DNA of 64,000 nucleotides from Malaya genurostris (GCF_030247185.1 NC_080570.1:125728650-125792649), one strand, 5' to 3'. Positions 1 through 12,039 are shown, counted from the first letter of the stretch. A program made the numbers and translations. The notes: generated from the sequence alone by a model not told the origin.

Positions 1-17
1 AGTACATTTCTTTTTCA

Positions 18-790
18 AAACAAAACAACAAGCGTCGAATCGCTATATGCGTCGTAACTAAGATGTTTGTTTATGTAGAATTAATCTTAAATTGCAAATT
101 GATAGAAATCGTGGTATTTTTCTACATATCGAGTGGATTTTGAAACAGGAAAACAAAAATCAATAAGAATTATTGCTAAGAATCTGTTCAATTTGCAATA
201 TTCTTATCTTACGAAGCATTAAAACGAATGAACTTTTTTGCGGCATCCCTTTGACTCAGTGAATCCTTGTTGTTGAAGGCACGAGAAAGTGAACGAAGTC
301 CTTTTGCGTCCATAATTTTGGCTGGTCCGGGTCACTACCTTCCTTACGAGCAGTTGTTCGGCATTTTAGGATTTGTAAACTGTCGAAGCCGCAACATTTT
401 TGCTTTTAAAATGTTGTACCGTATACTATTTGCCGAGATTTCTGTGCAGTTCGTAGAACTGTGCAATGCGCTCGTGAAATACTTCTTGTTTCGACGGCAT
501 TTTGAGCAAAACTGAGCAAGCATGAACAAAACAGAAAATACTAGCAGAAAGAGAAGAAAAAGAGCTAACACATACACACTCCTAGTTCACGATTACTGAT
601 CCGATATTTTTCGATGGATCGTAATAATAACAAAGATAAACTCAAGATGGAGTAGTCTGCGATTTCTTATGTATCATTAGAATAGGACCCCTCGATGAGC
701 TCGGTTCACTGTCGATTACAGTCTTTTGAAGCAAAACAACAAGCGTATGATCGCTAGATGCGTCGTAACTATGACAATGATTGTTTATGT
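18..790. repeat. Diverged direct repeat pair about 705 bp apart
   Basis: A stretch of about 60 bp at 20-80 (core ACAACAAGCG, then ATGCGTCGTAACTA, then TGTTTATG) recurs at 725-790 in the same orientation with a few substitutions. A weaker shared stretch (GAAGCATTA) follows at about 215 and 928. The DNA between is AT-rich and has no convincing gene. This may be a decayed tandem duplication or two fragments of one dispersed repeat. Confidence 0.4.
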
Positions 791-1023
791 TTGAAAAAAT
801 ATCAAGTTACGGTATGAACGATATCAAGCAATTTTGCATCATATCTTGTGATTCTTACAATAAGAGAGTAAAAATTACTTATAAACATTACCTAGACTTT
901 ATTTAGTTTGTTATTTCCTCATTTCATGAAGCATTAGAGCAAATTCAGCAGCTGCAAGATTCATATGGGTGGTCTATAATGTAAATGAAACTGAAACAAA
1001 CGTATCCCCAGCAATCCGTTTTA

Positions 1024-1295
1024 TGTCGTTTTCGTTTTTAAATTGCACTACACCGGTGTAGCGAAAGCTGCACCTAAACCGTTCGTTTTTACCAATTGCA
1101 CTACACCAGTGCTACACTTTTTCTGCACCGATACCACTGGTGTAGCACTCATCAAAAGTTTGGTGTAGCTCTGTGCAATGGAATCGTTAATTGTAGTCAA
1201 TGGTTACTGTTTATGTTTTCGTCATTTTTGTTCGTTTATTCATGCCTCAGTGTAGCACTGCACCGGTGTAGTGCAAATTAAAAACGAAAACGCCA
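1024..1295. mobile_element. 272-bp MITE, TTA target duplication
   Basis: The termini are inverted: the left end reads TGTCGTTTTCGTTTTTAAAT and the right end is its complement with few mismatches, and the repeat runs on into a CACTACACCGGTG block. TTA lies directly outside both ends (1021-1023 and 1296-1298). The interior has no transposase. A 3-bp TTA duplication is usual for PIF/Harbinger-type elements, but the family is not proven. A broken relative lies at about 7320-7445, and the element at 38080-38331 has similar termini. Confidence 0.75.
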
Positions 1296-1298
1296 TTA

Positions 1299-2285
1299 GT
1301 TTTATTTATTCGACCAGTTCTACTGTCAAATTTAAAACTGGTATACATTGCCGTTCTATTTTTTCTATATTTGAAACACAGATAAAACGCTGCTGAGGCT
1401 GCCAGTTTATTTTGTTATAATTTTTAGATTTAAATTTTAAAACTGACATAAATTATGCATCTAGAACTACAACACTCCTGAATATGCCCTTAAAGTCAGT
1501 TGAGGCAGGAAATCATCATGTGCTGAATGTAAATATCTGTTTGATTCTTCCTTAACTTCTATGGCATTTTGTCGGAACTAGTCGGGGCTTATTAATGGAA
1601 GGTCAATAAAATTACATTATTACTGATTCATTTTTGATAATGAATCGTATTCATTTTTGATAATAATACGAAGCAAAACGCACTCTCTAAATGCCCACCA
1701 AATAAATAAATCCAAATTTCTATACTTCTTTGTTTTCACACGTAAATTTTTTGGATTAGATTCTACCAATGTATTGGCATGTTTGCTTCTCATGTACTTG
1801 TACATATGTGAACAAGGTCTAAAATAGACCACGTAATCTCAGATATCTGTACAATACTTTTACTCATTCATTTCTCTTGCAGTGACCTTCTCATTATCTG
1901 AAATATGGCAAAAAAGCCACTATAGTATCGTGCTGGAAGAAATAAACACAATCTCCAAAAACATGTTGAAAAATCATGTAGAAAACAGTTCATTGTGAAG
2001 ATTGCGTTCGAAGCAGCAATAAACCAGGCCCAAGATCAAAGTCTCGATTAAGCAGACATTTACCTACCAAATCCAATATTTTCACACGGACAATTATATA
2101 TAGATTTCTCGAGGGTTAAATCCTTTGCAAATGAGAAAATTGCTGTAGAAGAAACTTTCGAGCCTATGAATTCGTTGTTATGACGAATATTGTCTACAAA
2201 TAGGTTCTGTGATACGGACAAAATACAGTTCAACGTAATTCTTTGTGTTTTTCTTATGTATATATAATATAAACACATCTCTTCA
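1299..2285. other. AT-rich interval, no gene seen
   Basis: Only short open frames rich in Asn, Lys, Ile and Phe codons occur here. I found no coding signal, RNA gene or recognisable repeat boundary. Confidence 0.5.
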
Positions 2286-2609
2286 ACCCCTCGGGGATGT
2301 TTTTCTGCGGCCCATCACATCAGTCAACCTTGCGTGGCCTGCCAAACCTCGGCAGAAAACGGGGAAACCATCAATCGAGGGCCATCCGCCGGCGGATTCA
2401 CCGGGAATGTTTCCCGTAGTCCCGACTCATCCAAACCGAACGGCCAAAACGGGCCGACCGACCTAGGACAGGGTCGGGCACCAGCCATCGTTTCATCGAT
2501 TCCGTCGGTTTCCCGGGGCCCAGTGAACACAGTTCAGCAGCATCCGATCCACTCATGCGGACCTCTCATCCCACCAAAAGTATCGTGCAATGATTCCCCG
2601 TTCCAATAA
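2286..2609 (+). CDS. Unassigned GC-rich open frame, possible exon
   Basis: An open frame of about 105 codons sits in a sharp GC-rich island inside AT-rich DNA. The predicted peptide is rich in Ser, Pro, Gly and Asn and low in hydrophobic residues, as in a disordered region. It has no ATG near its start. A possible splice acceptor (CATCAG) lies at about 2322, so an internal exon is one reading. The plus frame at 2245-2466 and a minus frame at 2324-2530 are also open, so GC content alone could explain it. I recognise no family. Confidence 0.25.
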   Translation, partial: TPRGCFSAAHHISQPCVACQTSAENGETINRGPSAGGFTGNVSRSPDSSKPNGQNGPTDLGQGRAPAIVSSIPSVSRGPVNTVQQHPIHSCGPLIPPKVSCNDSPFQ

Positions 2610-2639
2610 GAATTCAACCAGCAAAGCTCCAGAAAAAAA

Positions 2640-5600
2640 ACTGTGAAATATGTTCGTTCTACCACATTCTTCCGTACTACCACAAACAAATACACAGACT
2701 AGACAGTAACAAAGTTTTTCTGGTGCACTTCACGGTCCTCCGTTAAATTGGGAACATTGATGTCAAACTTGCAGCCTTTCTGAGCTCCTACCACCATATT
2801 GGCAATAGAAATGTCAAAGTTGTCTCCTGTCTATTCGGTTGCTATAGAAAAGTAACGAATGTGTTTTTGTTTAGATAAAAAAAACCTCTTGAATGCAACT
2901 CCGCGTTTCCCTGCCAAATAATATTAATATTGAAGCCATAGCTGGATCAATCACATCTAGTACGCCGGCCAGTTGGGGAAATGGATTTACTAATCAGAAT
3001 CCTCATTTCGTTTCTCGATGTCTACTCTTACGAAATGATACACCGGTACTCGATATTAATGTTTGAACGTTTTTAGATTCAAATTTATCAAATCGAAAAC
3101 AAGTAATTACATTTGAATTCCCTTGTTTTATACACGGCTTATATCAAAAGCGAACGTACGATCTTTTCAAGTTGCATTTGAGAATTGCATATTTATACCA
3201 TAAATCCATACCATTGCAGGTTTATACCATTAATCCAATATGATGAGGTCTTGATAATTTAGTTTCGATACGATTAGTACATGAACACATATAAGTTGTT
3301 GCGATAAAAATTAAGTCTTATGTTTTTTTGTGACGCAAAATTTAGCTTCAATTCGTTCGTCATTTCATTCGTTTTAGTTTCCTGGTAGAGTTCAGAAAAA
3401 GAAGAGAGAAATAAAATCGAATAAACAAGGTTGCCAAACACACATATGCAAAGGTAATTAAGGGAGTCACGTGATCGATTCTAAATTTATAATCGACCCA
3501 CTGTCTTCAAGCCTTGAAGTTAGATATTTGGTCGCTCATGTGGCTCGTTTTTAAATCGAGAGCTATTAGCTTGAAGATCCGTAATAGGCAACATTCTCTT
3601 CTTCAGTCACGTTAAAAACATTGAAATCATCTCTATAATTAGGTTTTACACGAACATTACATAACCTCACCAAATTCACTGAAAGAATTCTAGTTGACAG
3701 CCGACGGTGGTTTGTTAAAAAAGAACAAAATAAACTAACTTTGACAACTATCAGTGGTTTATTTATGTGTTCATTCTATTTGAATACGTGTTAATAGATA
3801 TGTAAACAAACCACTGATAGCAGTCAAAAGATGAACTTGATTCAATACAAGGACAGAGTGGATCTATGGAAAGTGACATCTCATCCTTGTTAGCAGAAAC
3901 TCACTAAATTTCATCCGAAATTATGATAATTTATTATGCTTTATATTACATTTGACTGACACAGACAGAAAATCTTTGCTCCAAACTGACAGTAGTCATC
4001 TCATTCTCTACATCCACTCTTATCAATGGGGTCACATTTGGATGGTACATGTACAGTTCTACATCACTCTTTCTGTTCTATTTACCAATTGCAAACTCCG
4101 ATGATCAATTAATTGTTACAAATTTGTGTGGTACATCTAATGTACATCCCGTTTCCCTTGAATCGGATCTGTGCAATTAGCTTCAACGTCATCTCGCATG
4201 CAAATTGACATCAACCGCGAATGATTCAATACAGAAATAAATGTTCCAAATGTGGTCTGCAAGTATGCACATTGCGCTTACATACCTGGCATACCAACCA
4301 TAGGGTGGCTCAAAATCTTTTCCCGAATCTATTCTAGCCACCACATTAGACTGAGTATTTTACTTTTTAGACCACCTTAATGAACACTTATAACTTATGC
4401 TTCGGTGTAAATAAAGCATGCCGATGTGAATTGAAACTGGTGACGATAATGTCAATTTGATACCCTCTTATTTACCCCGTGTGTATGACTTTTAATTTAC
4501 TCCAGCGTGTAGCACTTTGGTCTCATTTTACACGTGTTCCTTGTCATATTCTTCTGTGCGACGACTGACTTGATTGAAAGTATTTATTTGCACATCATTG
4601 CAACTATATGCCGTTCAACCGCGCCAGTACGTTTTAAATTACCTTACGAGAAAACAGAATGCCCCGGCTATGTACAATGTTTCCACCGAGGAGGGAAACC
4701 CGGATAAATGGACACCGGCCGGACCGGGTTTGCACTGGTGACATCAATGTAACTTGACAGACCAAATGGGGTATTGAAATTGTGAGGCGGTAGTTTTTTT
4801 TAGCATTATTTCATATTACTTCTACTAATTTATTATTATAATATTGTTGATTTCCCTCCGGTTTTGACCTAATTGTGGTCGTTCCCAGCGGACAGTCTAA
4901 TTAGATTTTAACTGTGAATTTCTGGGGACAACTCACTGCAATGACTCAATTACAAAGTTTTGCAGAAATTTCTTATTAAAACTACTTCTGTTACAATGCA
5001 CGATTATGATGAACAGAGTAGGCCTGCTCTCAGTCCTTAGTGGTTTTCTCCCGAAATCAACATGTGCATAATTGGGCGTCTATAGAAACTGATAATCGTT
5101 GCCATAGTTTTTAATATGTAAACGAACAACATTTTTGCATCTAACCTAAACTTAATAGTAGTTTTCAAAAAGAAAAATGAAACTTCCCCTAATTAAGGGA
5201 ACTATCATTTTTCTTTTCTAAAACGGTTTAGTTTCTTTTCACCAACCGCTTTCTTTAAATTTGTTTTTTTTTTCAGCATTATTACTCGAATCAGAATGAT
5301 TGTGCCTAAAAGTAATGTTTGGAAATCAAATCACACAGTTCCATGTATGTACTCCAAAGCTGCACGACTGTTAAATAGTGATAAATAACAGCTTTCAGTT
5401 TACCTTCCAAAGAATCCAAACTGCTCGATCTGCCAAACCAGAACCATTTCAAAGCACCCTAATTTCTTGGTAACCTGGGTTCCAGTTAATCTGTCTAAGA
5501 AATGGCAGAACTAGAAGAGAAGTTGTAGCTTAACCTAATCCCATGTTGAACAAGACAGGTAAATGAGCCCAACGGAAGAATGTGCACAGAAGCTTGTACA

Positions 5601-5750
5601 TCGACTTTAAATGCACCAGAATTGCACAAGACTAAACGTAGACTTTCACTGCAACCACAGAAATTACCGTGTTCGAGTGCTTACAAAAAAAGCGCCCAGT
5701 CTAATACATCTCATGCCAAGGATTAACCAAACGATAGCACTGTAAGGTTG
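2640..5750. other. AT-rich interval, no gene seen
   Basis: No supported gene occurs in this 3.1 kb. Small structures are visible. An inverted pair of about 28 bp at about 3742-3830 contains AACCACTGATAGC, and a further copy lies at about 48295. A hairpin at about 5165-5225 is centred on CCCCTAATTAAGGG. Confidence 0.5.
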
Positions 5751-5756
5751 TAATGT

Positions 5757-6209
5757 TTAACGATGCCGCCTATAAAATCCAAGAAAATACATTTGTATAA
5801 ATATGATACCATCAAAAATATCACTTATCGGCTTATGCTGTGCTACGTTCACTAATGACCTGAAAACTATCGGAACGCAAAGAAAGCGGATCTCGCGCTC
5901 AGTACCACCCTCGCGTACGGTAGACTGGCACTGCGGGCAAAGGAAAATCCGGAAGATATGTCCCGCGCGCGCGACATGAAAACCGACGCGTATTCCTGCA
6001 ATAACCGTGACGGTGACAAAGACGTCAATAAGACTCGCCTCCGTCAGGTTTTGTGTGCATAGGACTTTGAAGTGCCCGGTAATCCGATCCTTCATTATCG
6101 GTGTGTCCGGCCTCTTCTCCGGCTCCGCGGGATCATTATACTCCAGAACTCCGGTGTTCCTTGCACACATACACAACGCACAACCTAACAGGCCGCGGGT
6201 TGCAACCAA
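5757..6209 (-). CDS. Unassigned 150-codon open frame in a GC-rich patch
   Basis: The minus strand is open for 150 codons from an ATG and for about 15 more codons upstream to a stop. The peptide has an acidic/proline stretch near residue 25 (LEYNDPAEPEKRPDTP), a hydrophobic stretch near residue 60 (VFVTVTVIAGIRVGF) and a CPQC pair near residue 93. A plus-strand frame overlaps at 6007-6264. The last 40 residues run into AT-rich DNA, which suggests any real exon ends earlier. I recognise no family. It could be an exon of an unseen gene, an old transposon fragment or chance. Confidence 0.25.
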   Translation of the reverse strand: MVATRGLLGCALCMCARNTGVLEYNDPAEPEKRPDTPIMKDRITGHFKVLCTQNLTEASLIDVFVTVTVIAGIRVGFHVARAGHIFRIFLCPQCQSTVREGGTEREIRFLCVPIVFRSLVNVAQHKPISDIFDGIIFIQMYFLGFYRRHR

Positions 6210-6469
6210 TGTCGTAACAGTTCCGCTTGCGCGGGTGGCACTGATTCGAAACGGATGGAATTAGTTTCACTGGAATTGGTCGATTTTGAAAACTCATTTA
6301 TTGAAACTGAGAAGTCCTACATTTGCAGCGTCATCGCTGGTAGGTCAGTACTTCGAAGCACACATTTTCCATGATAAGCGGAAGAAAAACGATTCGATGA
6401 GGCCATTCAATCCAGAAGCATAATTACATATCAGCTATAATGTCAGTCTGATAAGAATGCATGCTTCTT

Positions 6470-7025
6470 TCAATTCTCATTCACATTCACTTCACTCATA
6501 TGTAACTTCACTTTTTTTTTCATAAAATATATTTATTAAGGCACAATGCGTTAGCTCTATGATGCCAAAGGCATTTTGTAATAATAAGGATTATGTAGGT
6601 GCTGGCCTCTCATGTTTTACTGGTGACGTTGCTACTCAATGGTAGTGGCCGTATGCTTGTCCGTATGGGTGCACGGAAGACACCTCCGAATCAAAGACCC
6701 GGCCGGTGGCCCGCGTGCTAGTTATCGACAGGAGTGGTCCTCCGTTCTTGGAATCAGCCAGGTGACGTGAAAATGTATCAAAAATTGCTGCATCTTTCAG
6801 TGGGTCCGCGGTTGTAACTTCACTTGATTTTACCTATTACCAGTATCACGCCTAGTGAAATGATCACTGTAGTCATTTTTTCAACAAAATGTTTATGGCG
6901 TGATGTTCATAATGGCATCAAGTTCATCCAAGTAATTACTTTTGCCTCTGAAGCGACTTCCTTAGTAAGGACCTAAATTCACTTCACTCGATTTTCACCA
7001 TGAAGTGATATCGGTAATAAGAGCC
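6470..7025. mobile_element. MITE of the GGCCCTTATTACCG family, copy A, split
   Basis: The right part (6826-7025) matches copies B, C and D. It shows the blocks GATCACTGTAGT, GTGATGTTCATAATGGCATC and CATCCAAGTAATTACTTTTG, and ends in CGGTAATAAGAGCC. The left part (about 6470-6513) keeps the CATTCACTTCACT segment but has lost the outermost GGCCCTTATTACCG. A 299-bp LINE tail splits the copy at 6514-6812. Confidence 0.75.
6514..6812 (-). mobile_element. 5'-truncated LINE tail inside a MITE
   Basis: On the minus strand this segment ends in a run of A and resembles the 3' untranslated region of the LINE at 27145-33185. Both carry GGGCCACC(C/G)GCCGGG, a GGTGT-TTCC-GACCCA block, GCGGCCA and a GGCATC-TAGAGCT-GTGTGCCT block near the end. 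A perfect 13-bp duplication, TGTAACTTCACTT, flanks it (6501-6513 and 6813-6825). It therefore retroposed into the pre-existing MITE copy A. Confidence 0.8.
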
Positions 7026-7319
7026 ATTAGGTTGTGTAGTTGCGTTCAGAAATGCGCAAAAATATGTGTTTTAAGCACCAAGTTCCGTTTATTTATCCAA
7101 ATGGCTATCAAGTTTCGGGCACCGTTTTATTTTTCCCATCCTAATTGGGTAACATTGGGGTGTGTATCTTGTTGCATTATTGCTCCTGTTATTTATTCAC
7201 ATTCGTTGAAACGGCACTGTCGAAAAACAACTCAGCAACCTGTTTGTGGAACACTTTTCGAGGCTAAATTGAAAAAAAAAAACTATTTAAAGTCGTATCG
7301 TGAGTGGATAAGCCCATGA

Positions 7320-7445
7320 TGAAAACATAAACAGTAACCATTGACTACAATAAACGATGTCGTAGGACGGAGCTACACTGAACTTTCGATGAGTGCAAAT
7401 AAGTGTAGCACTAGTGTAGCGCAATTGGCAAAACCGAACGGTTTC
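7320..7445 (-). mobile_element. Relic of the 1024-1295 MITE family
   Basis: Read on the minus strand, this matches the interior of the 1024-1295 element. The shared pieces are the TGTAGCACTAGTGTAG block, TAACAGTAACCATTGACTAC in complement, and the CCGAACGGTTT segment. Neither terminus is kept, so this is a decayed internal fragment. Confidence 0.6.
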
Positions 7446-7958
7446 AAGACAACCAAAAATTCGTTCCTGAATACGGCTTCTTTCCTATTTTTATAAAACT
7501 GAAACGTTGAGTGATCTTCCTTCAATGTGGTATAATTTTTATACACCAAAACCTCCAATAGTTCGTAAAAAAAGTTTACGTTATTTGGAATTTGGTTCGT
7601 AAAAAGTGTTTACGTTATTTGCAAAAAAATGTTTTTTTTACAATGAATGTGGAAACCCCCAATCATATAGCCATTTTCGGAAAGGATTTGATAAGTAGAT
7701 GTCGGCAGAACTAAAAAAAAGTCATTTTCATTGGCTCAAAATATACGAAAATTACGAAAAATAAATGTCACTCTCAGCTACCCTTGCAAATTATGAGAAC
7801 GAGATCCATGTCTAGTCAACGACATAAGCGGAACTGTAGTTCTTTCTTTCATTTGCCCTTTCAGTCATTTTCGGTTTTAAATGAAAATCTCATAGTTTGT
7901 AGTGTCGATGTTCAACCGAAGCTTTGAGAATCGATAATGACAGAAAACGATTCATAAT

Positions 7959-8308
7959 GGCCTTTATTACCGTTCACACTTCCACTTTCACATTCACCTT
8001 ACTTACATGTCACTTCACTTGGTTTTCCTTATTACCAGTATCACGCACAGTGAAGTAATCATTGTAGTGAAAAAAAACATTATTCCAACAAAATTTTGGT
8101 TATGTGATGTTCGTAATAACCACAAACTCATCTAAGTAATTACTTTTTCTTCTCAATCGACTTTCGTGATAATGACTTCCATTCACTTTACTTAATTTTC
8201 ACCGTGTAGTGACACCGGTAATAAGGGCCTGGTAATAGGTAAAATCAAGTGGAGTGACATGTAAGTGAAGTGAAAGTAGAAGTGGAAGTGAGAACGGTAA
8301 TAAGGACC
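7959..8308. mobile_element. MITE of the GGCCCTTATTACCG family, copy B (350 bp)
   Basis: The element is bounded by AAT on both sides (7956-7958 and 8309-8311). Its left end is GGCCTTTATTACCG. A first right terminus, CGGTAATAAGGGCC, ends near 8231 and is followed by about 80 bp that are an inverted copy of the left end, finishing at GGTAATAAGGACC. The AAT duplication fits the outer end, so this extended form is what moved. It has no coding capacity. Confidence 0.8.
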
Positions 8309-8311
8309 AAT

Positions 8312-10385
8312 ATATCGATGAAAGAATGAGAATTGAAATTAATTGATTCTTCCTGCAGCCGTTAGTTTGGTTTCGTCTTGTTATAGAGGAATGAGTGATT
8401 GAATAGTGATACTCTCTTTTTTCGCAATGAGAGATGAAAATGCTTCGTCTCTCTTCGTTTGTTTTGGATGCGGTCATTTACGAATGAGACAGCAAAAAAC
8501 GAATGCGATGTTGTTGGATTGGACCGACGACACGACCTGCCACTCGTCTATTAAAACTGTATCGCAAATCTGACTACCCCTCAGTAACTCGAAATGTCAA
8601 AACAAAATACCTTGAAAATTTGTTAAAACTGGCAACTCGATTTGATAAATTATTGATTTCGAATAACAGAAACCTTGGATACTGTTGTTCAAAGGTATGT
8701 TTGTGTAGATAAACAAAAACTAACTCCGAGTCGATATACCAGTCGCGCATTTTACCACTGTACCTAAGAACAAGAATCGGCCCTTAAAAGTTAATTGAAG
8801 CGCTATGTTTTTGCGATACCGATAAGTTATATCATTTTATTTGCACCACCAGTAATTGTATTCACCGAAAATTTGATAGCATAGCAGTTACCAATCAACT
8901 ACATCAGCATCTCACACCATCTCTATTAGAAAAATTCAATAATGAATTGAAACTATTGCATAGTTTTCATAAAATATTCGAATTATGCGACTAAGAATTT
9001 CTTCTAAGTAGATCGTATCATCAGCATTACTATTTTTTAACGCCATTGAGACTGACATTTGACATGACTTTTGCCAACCATAGAATAGTTTTAGTATGAC
9101 ATCTGGATAATTCTTGGAAAATTCTCTTGAGAAGACTTCAAACGCATCTCCAATAATGATCCTCATTCAATCAAGCTTTTTAGCATGATTTAGCAGAGAA
9201 ATAACATAAATAAATGCATTTTTTTGTTACTGATTCAATGTATAAAGGATCTTTGAAAATAGCTTAAATTTAATAATGGTGTTTCAAATCGACATCACAG
9301 AACGCAGCAATTTCATTATCGTTCTTTTCCCATTGATTTAAACTTCTGTGAGGGTTCTTATAGTGTTACGAAATAATGTTTTTGGTCTTAATTGAATACA
9401 CAATAGACAAAATTAACATCCTGCTCCACGTTTTTTCGAGTTCTAGAGACAGTAATTTTACTTGATTATTAGCAAATACACATGATTGTAAATTCAGTTT
9501 CCTCTTGTGTTGCAACCGATTTTGAAATACATGACTGCACACAAGAGAATATATCGCTTTATTTCGAATTTGATCCTTTTTCGCTTGCATTTTCGTGGCT
9601 ACTGACAATGGATCGGGATACTTTTCCTATTTGTTTGTTTATTTCTACAATTGCGGTTCCTTGACAAATAACGCATAGCAACGAGAACAGTGTTGCCTAA
9701 AAAGATTAATTTTATCATTATCAAGGGGTCGTTAAATTTGTGGTAACTGACGGAAAATCACTCACAGACACTTTCTACTCCGATTTTTCTTCGGAGTGTC
9801 TGGTCGTGTCGTCGATTGGACTCTTTCATCGAGAATGCGTGACAATTTTAAGCTCTGGATGTCCGGAATGTGGTGATGGTGGTGATGAATTCTACGATGG
9901 CGACTTCCGGATTATTGATATTGCTTAAACACCAATACAATTTGGGTATTTTCAGAACGAATTTGATGAATAGATGCTGAAAATCTGGAAGCGATAACAG
10001 ATATGACGTGATGAGAGTAACAATACTTTTTTTTGGATTTTATCACGTACGCTAAAAAAATGTGATTTGTGTAACACTCAAAATAAAAATATTTTAAGAA
10101 AATTTGACACACATTGACTTGAAGCAAAAGATTTATGTTTGTGGTCGCTTTTGAATATTACATTATGACTTTCAGTTGTTCAATGAAATATTGAAATCAT
10201 ACAACATGACTATAACAATATAAAATTGTAATTCAAGGCACTCGAATAAGCTTTTCCGACGTCTACTTGTTATGGTTATTTCGAAATTATTCAACAATAT
10301 CGACCAGTGGTCGCCACCTAGAGTAAAAAAAAAACGATTGCAAGAATCGTTTCCTGAAATACATCTATTTTTCAAAAGGCATATA
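8312..10385. other. AT-rich interval, no gene supported
   Basis: Only short open frames are present. The most gene-like is a 62-codon frame ending at 9928 with an acidic tail and a CPEC pair. It starts at GTG and has no supporting context, so I do not call it. Confidence 0.45.
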
Positions 10386-10472
10386 AAGACTGTCCCAGAA
10401 AGTATGGACGCACTTTGATTTCGCTGTAAATAATTCACAAGTGTTAGATATTCAAATTTTATTCGATATACT

Positions 10473-10795
10473 GGCCCTTATTACCGTTCTCACATCCACT
10501 TTCACATTCACTTCAGTTACATGTCACTTCACTTGATTTTACCTATTACCAGTATCACGCATAGTGAAGTGATCGCTGTGGTGGAAAAAACTAATTTTTT
10601 CAAGAAAAATTTGGTAGCGTGATGTTCATAATGACATCAAGTTCATCCAAGTAATTACTTTTGTCTGTGAAGCGACTTCCGTAATAAGGACCTAAATTCA
10701 CTTCTTTTGATTTCCACCGTGAAGTGATACCCGTAATAAGGGTCACAGTCACTTCACTTGGCTTTCACCGTGTAGTGACACCGGTAATAAGGGCC
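10473..10795. mobile_element. MITE of the GGCCCTTATTACCG family, copy C, nested
   Basis: This is a complete 323-bp copy with GGCCCTTATTACCG at the left and CGGTAATAAGGGCC at the right. ACT lies on both sides (10470-10472 and 10796-10798). It sits between the left terminus and the transposase gene of the DD37E element, so it is the younger insertion. Near its right end a unit of about 60 bp (TTCACCGTG-AGTGA-ACC-GTAATAAGG) is tandemly repeated. Confidence 0.9.
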
Positions 10796-10860
10796 ACTGA
10801 TAATATTAGACTACAACAACAGAATATTATTCTCAACATTTGCTACTTAGCCATTGTAGA

Positions 10861-11829
10861 CTAGCTGGCGCAAGGCAAGAAGGTCTTGCGAACGTTCCTC
10901 ATTAAATTCCGTACAGACTTCTTGGAGACAAATTTTGACACTTTTTTCCAATCTTTTTCGAACTGTTGAATGGTTTCGGCTGCCGAGACATGTTTCCTAA
11001 GATGTGCCTTCGTTAATGCCCAAAATTCCTCAATTGGTCGAAGTTGTGGGCAATTTGGTGGATTCATGTCTTTTGGGCACGAAAGTGACATTTTTGGTAG
11101 TATACCATTCTACCGTTGATTTGGAGTAGTGGCGAGAAGCAAGATCTTGCCAGAAGACAACAGGATCCTTGTGGCTTCGAATCATGGGTAGAAGTCGTTT
11201 TTGTAAAAATTCCTTGATGTATATTTCGCTGTTCATTGAAGCAGTGGTGATGAAGGGTTTCGAAATCTTACCGCAGCTACAAATTGCTTGCCAGGCCATA
11301 GCTTTCTCACCAAATTTTTCGACTTCAATCGATGTCTCGGACTGGTTTAACACTTGCCTTTCTCGCACTGTATAATATTGTGCTCCCGGCAAGGATTTGT
11401 AATCGAGTTTCACGTAGGTTTCGTCGTCCATGGTTATGCAGTTCAAATTTCCAGCAAGAATCGTATTGTACAGCTTTCGAACCCTCGGCCTGATCGATGC
11501 TTCTTGTTTCGGACTACGTTTTGGTTGTTTCTGTTGCTTATAGGTTCGAAGATTCAAACGTTCTTTAGCACGAAGAACATTTGACTTTGAAGTGCCCACT
11601 TTTTCTCGAACGCCTTCAGTATACGTTTATCCAACTGAGGGTTAGCAGGACCTTTTATTCGACCCGTTTTCGGTTTATCCTCAAAGGTGTGATCCTCACC
11701 GAACTTCCTGATTGCATTTCGCACGGCTTTTTCACTTACTCCTTCGATTTTTGCTATCTTTCTCAGTCCGCGTTCTGTGCACCATTTGTACACAATTTTC
11801 CGACGTTGTTCTGCTGAAAGTCCACGCAT
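10861..11829 (-). pseudogene. DD37E transposase, frameshifted
   Basis: The frame starts at an ATG (MRGLSAEQRRKI) and encodes a helix-turn-helix region (GLRKIAKIEGVSEKAVRNAI). A deletion after KAFEKK, relative to the copy at 44807, shifts the frame. The core resumes with KSNVLRAKERL, a first catalytic Asp in ITMDDETYVKL and a second in VVFWQDLASRHY. A second frameshift precedes the last segment, which carries NCPQLRPIEEFW. From the second Asp to the Glu of PIEE there are 37 residues once the frames are aligned, which defines DD37E. The protein cannot be made intact from this copy. Confidence 0.85.
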
Positions 11830-12039
11830 TTCGAAACAAATTAATGAAAACGAATAAACAACTGCACAAGTGGTTAGAGAAGAGTGTAAACAACAGGACG
11901 CAGCCATAAAAATTGACAGATTCTGAACCATTGCGAAATGGTAGCGGTTTTTGGTTGCGTCCATACTTTCTGGAACAGTCTTTAATCATATCGTAATGGT
12001 ACATCGAGGAACCTAAACTTATAATATTGATTTTTGAAA

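Larger units (their letters stand above)
10386..11982 (-). mobile_element. DD37E Tc1/mariner-type transposon, copy 1
   Basis: The terminal inverted repeats start AAGACTGTCCCAGAAAGTAT at the left and the complement with one change at the right. TA lies outside each end (10384-10385 and 11983-11984). The 1597 bp contain a broken transposase gene on the minus strand and a nested 323-bp MITE at 10473-10795. A second copy of the family lies at 44648-45656 and a relic at 15205-15401. DD37E elements are known from mosquitoes, which supports the host assignment. Confidence 0.9.

Noticed and set aside
9740..9928. 62-codon frame with an acidic tail and a CPEC pair
   Set aside because: It starts at GTG, has no splice sites or promoter that I can support, and matches no family I recognise.
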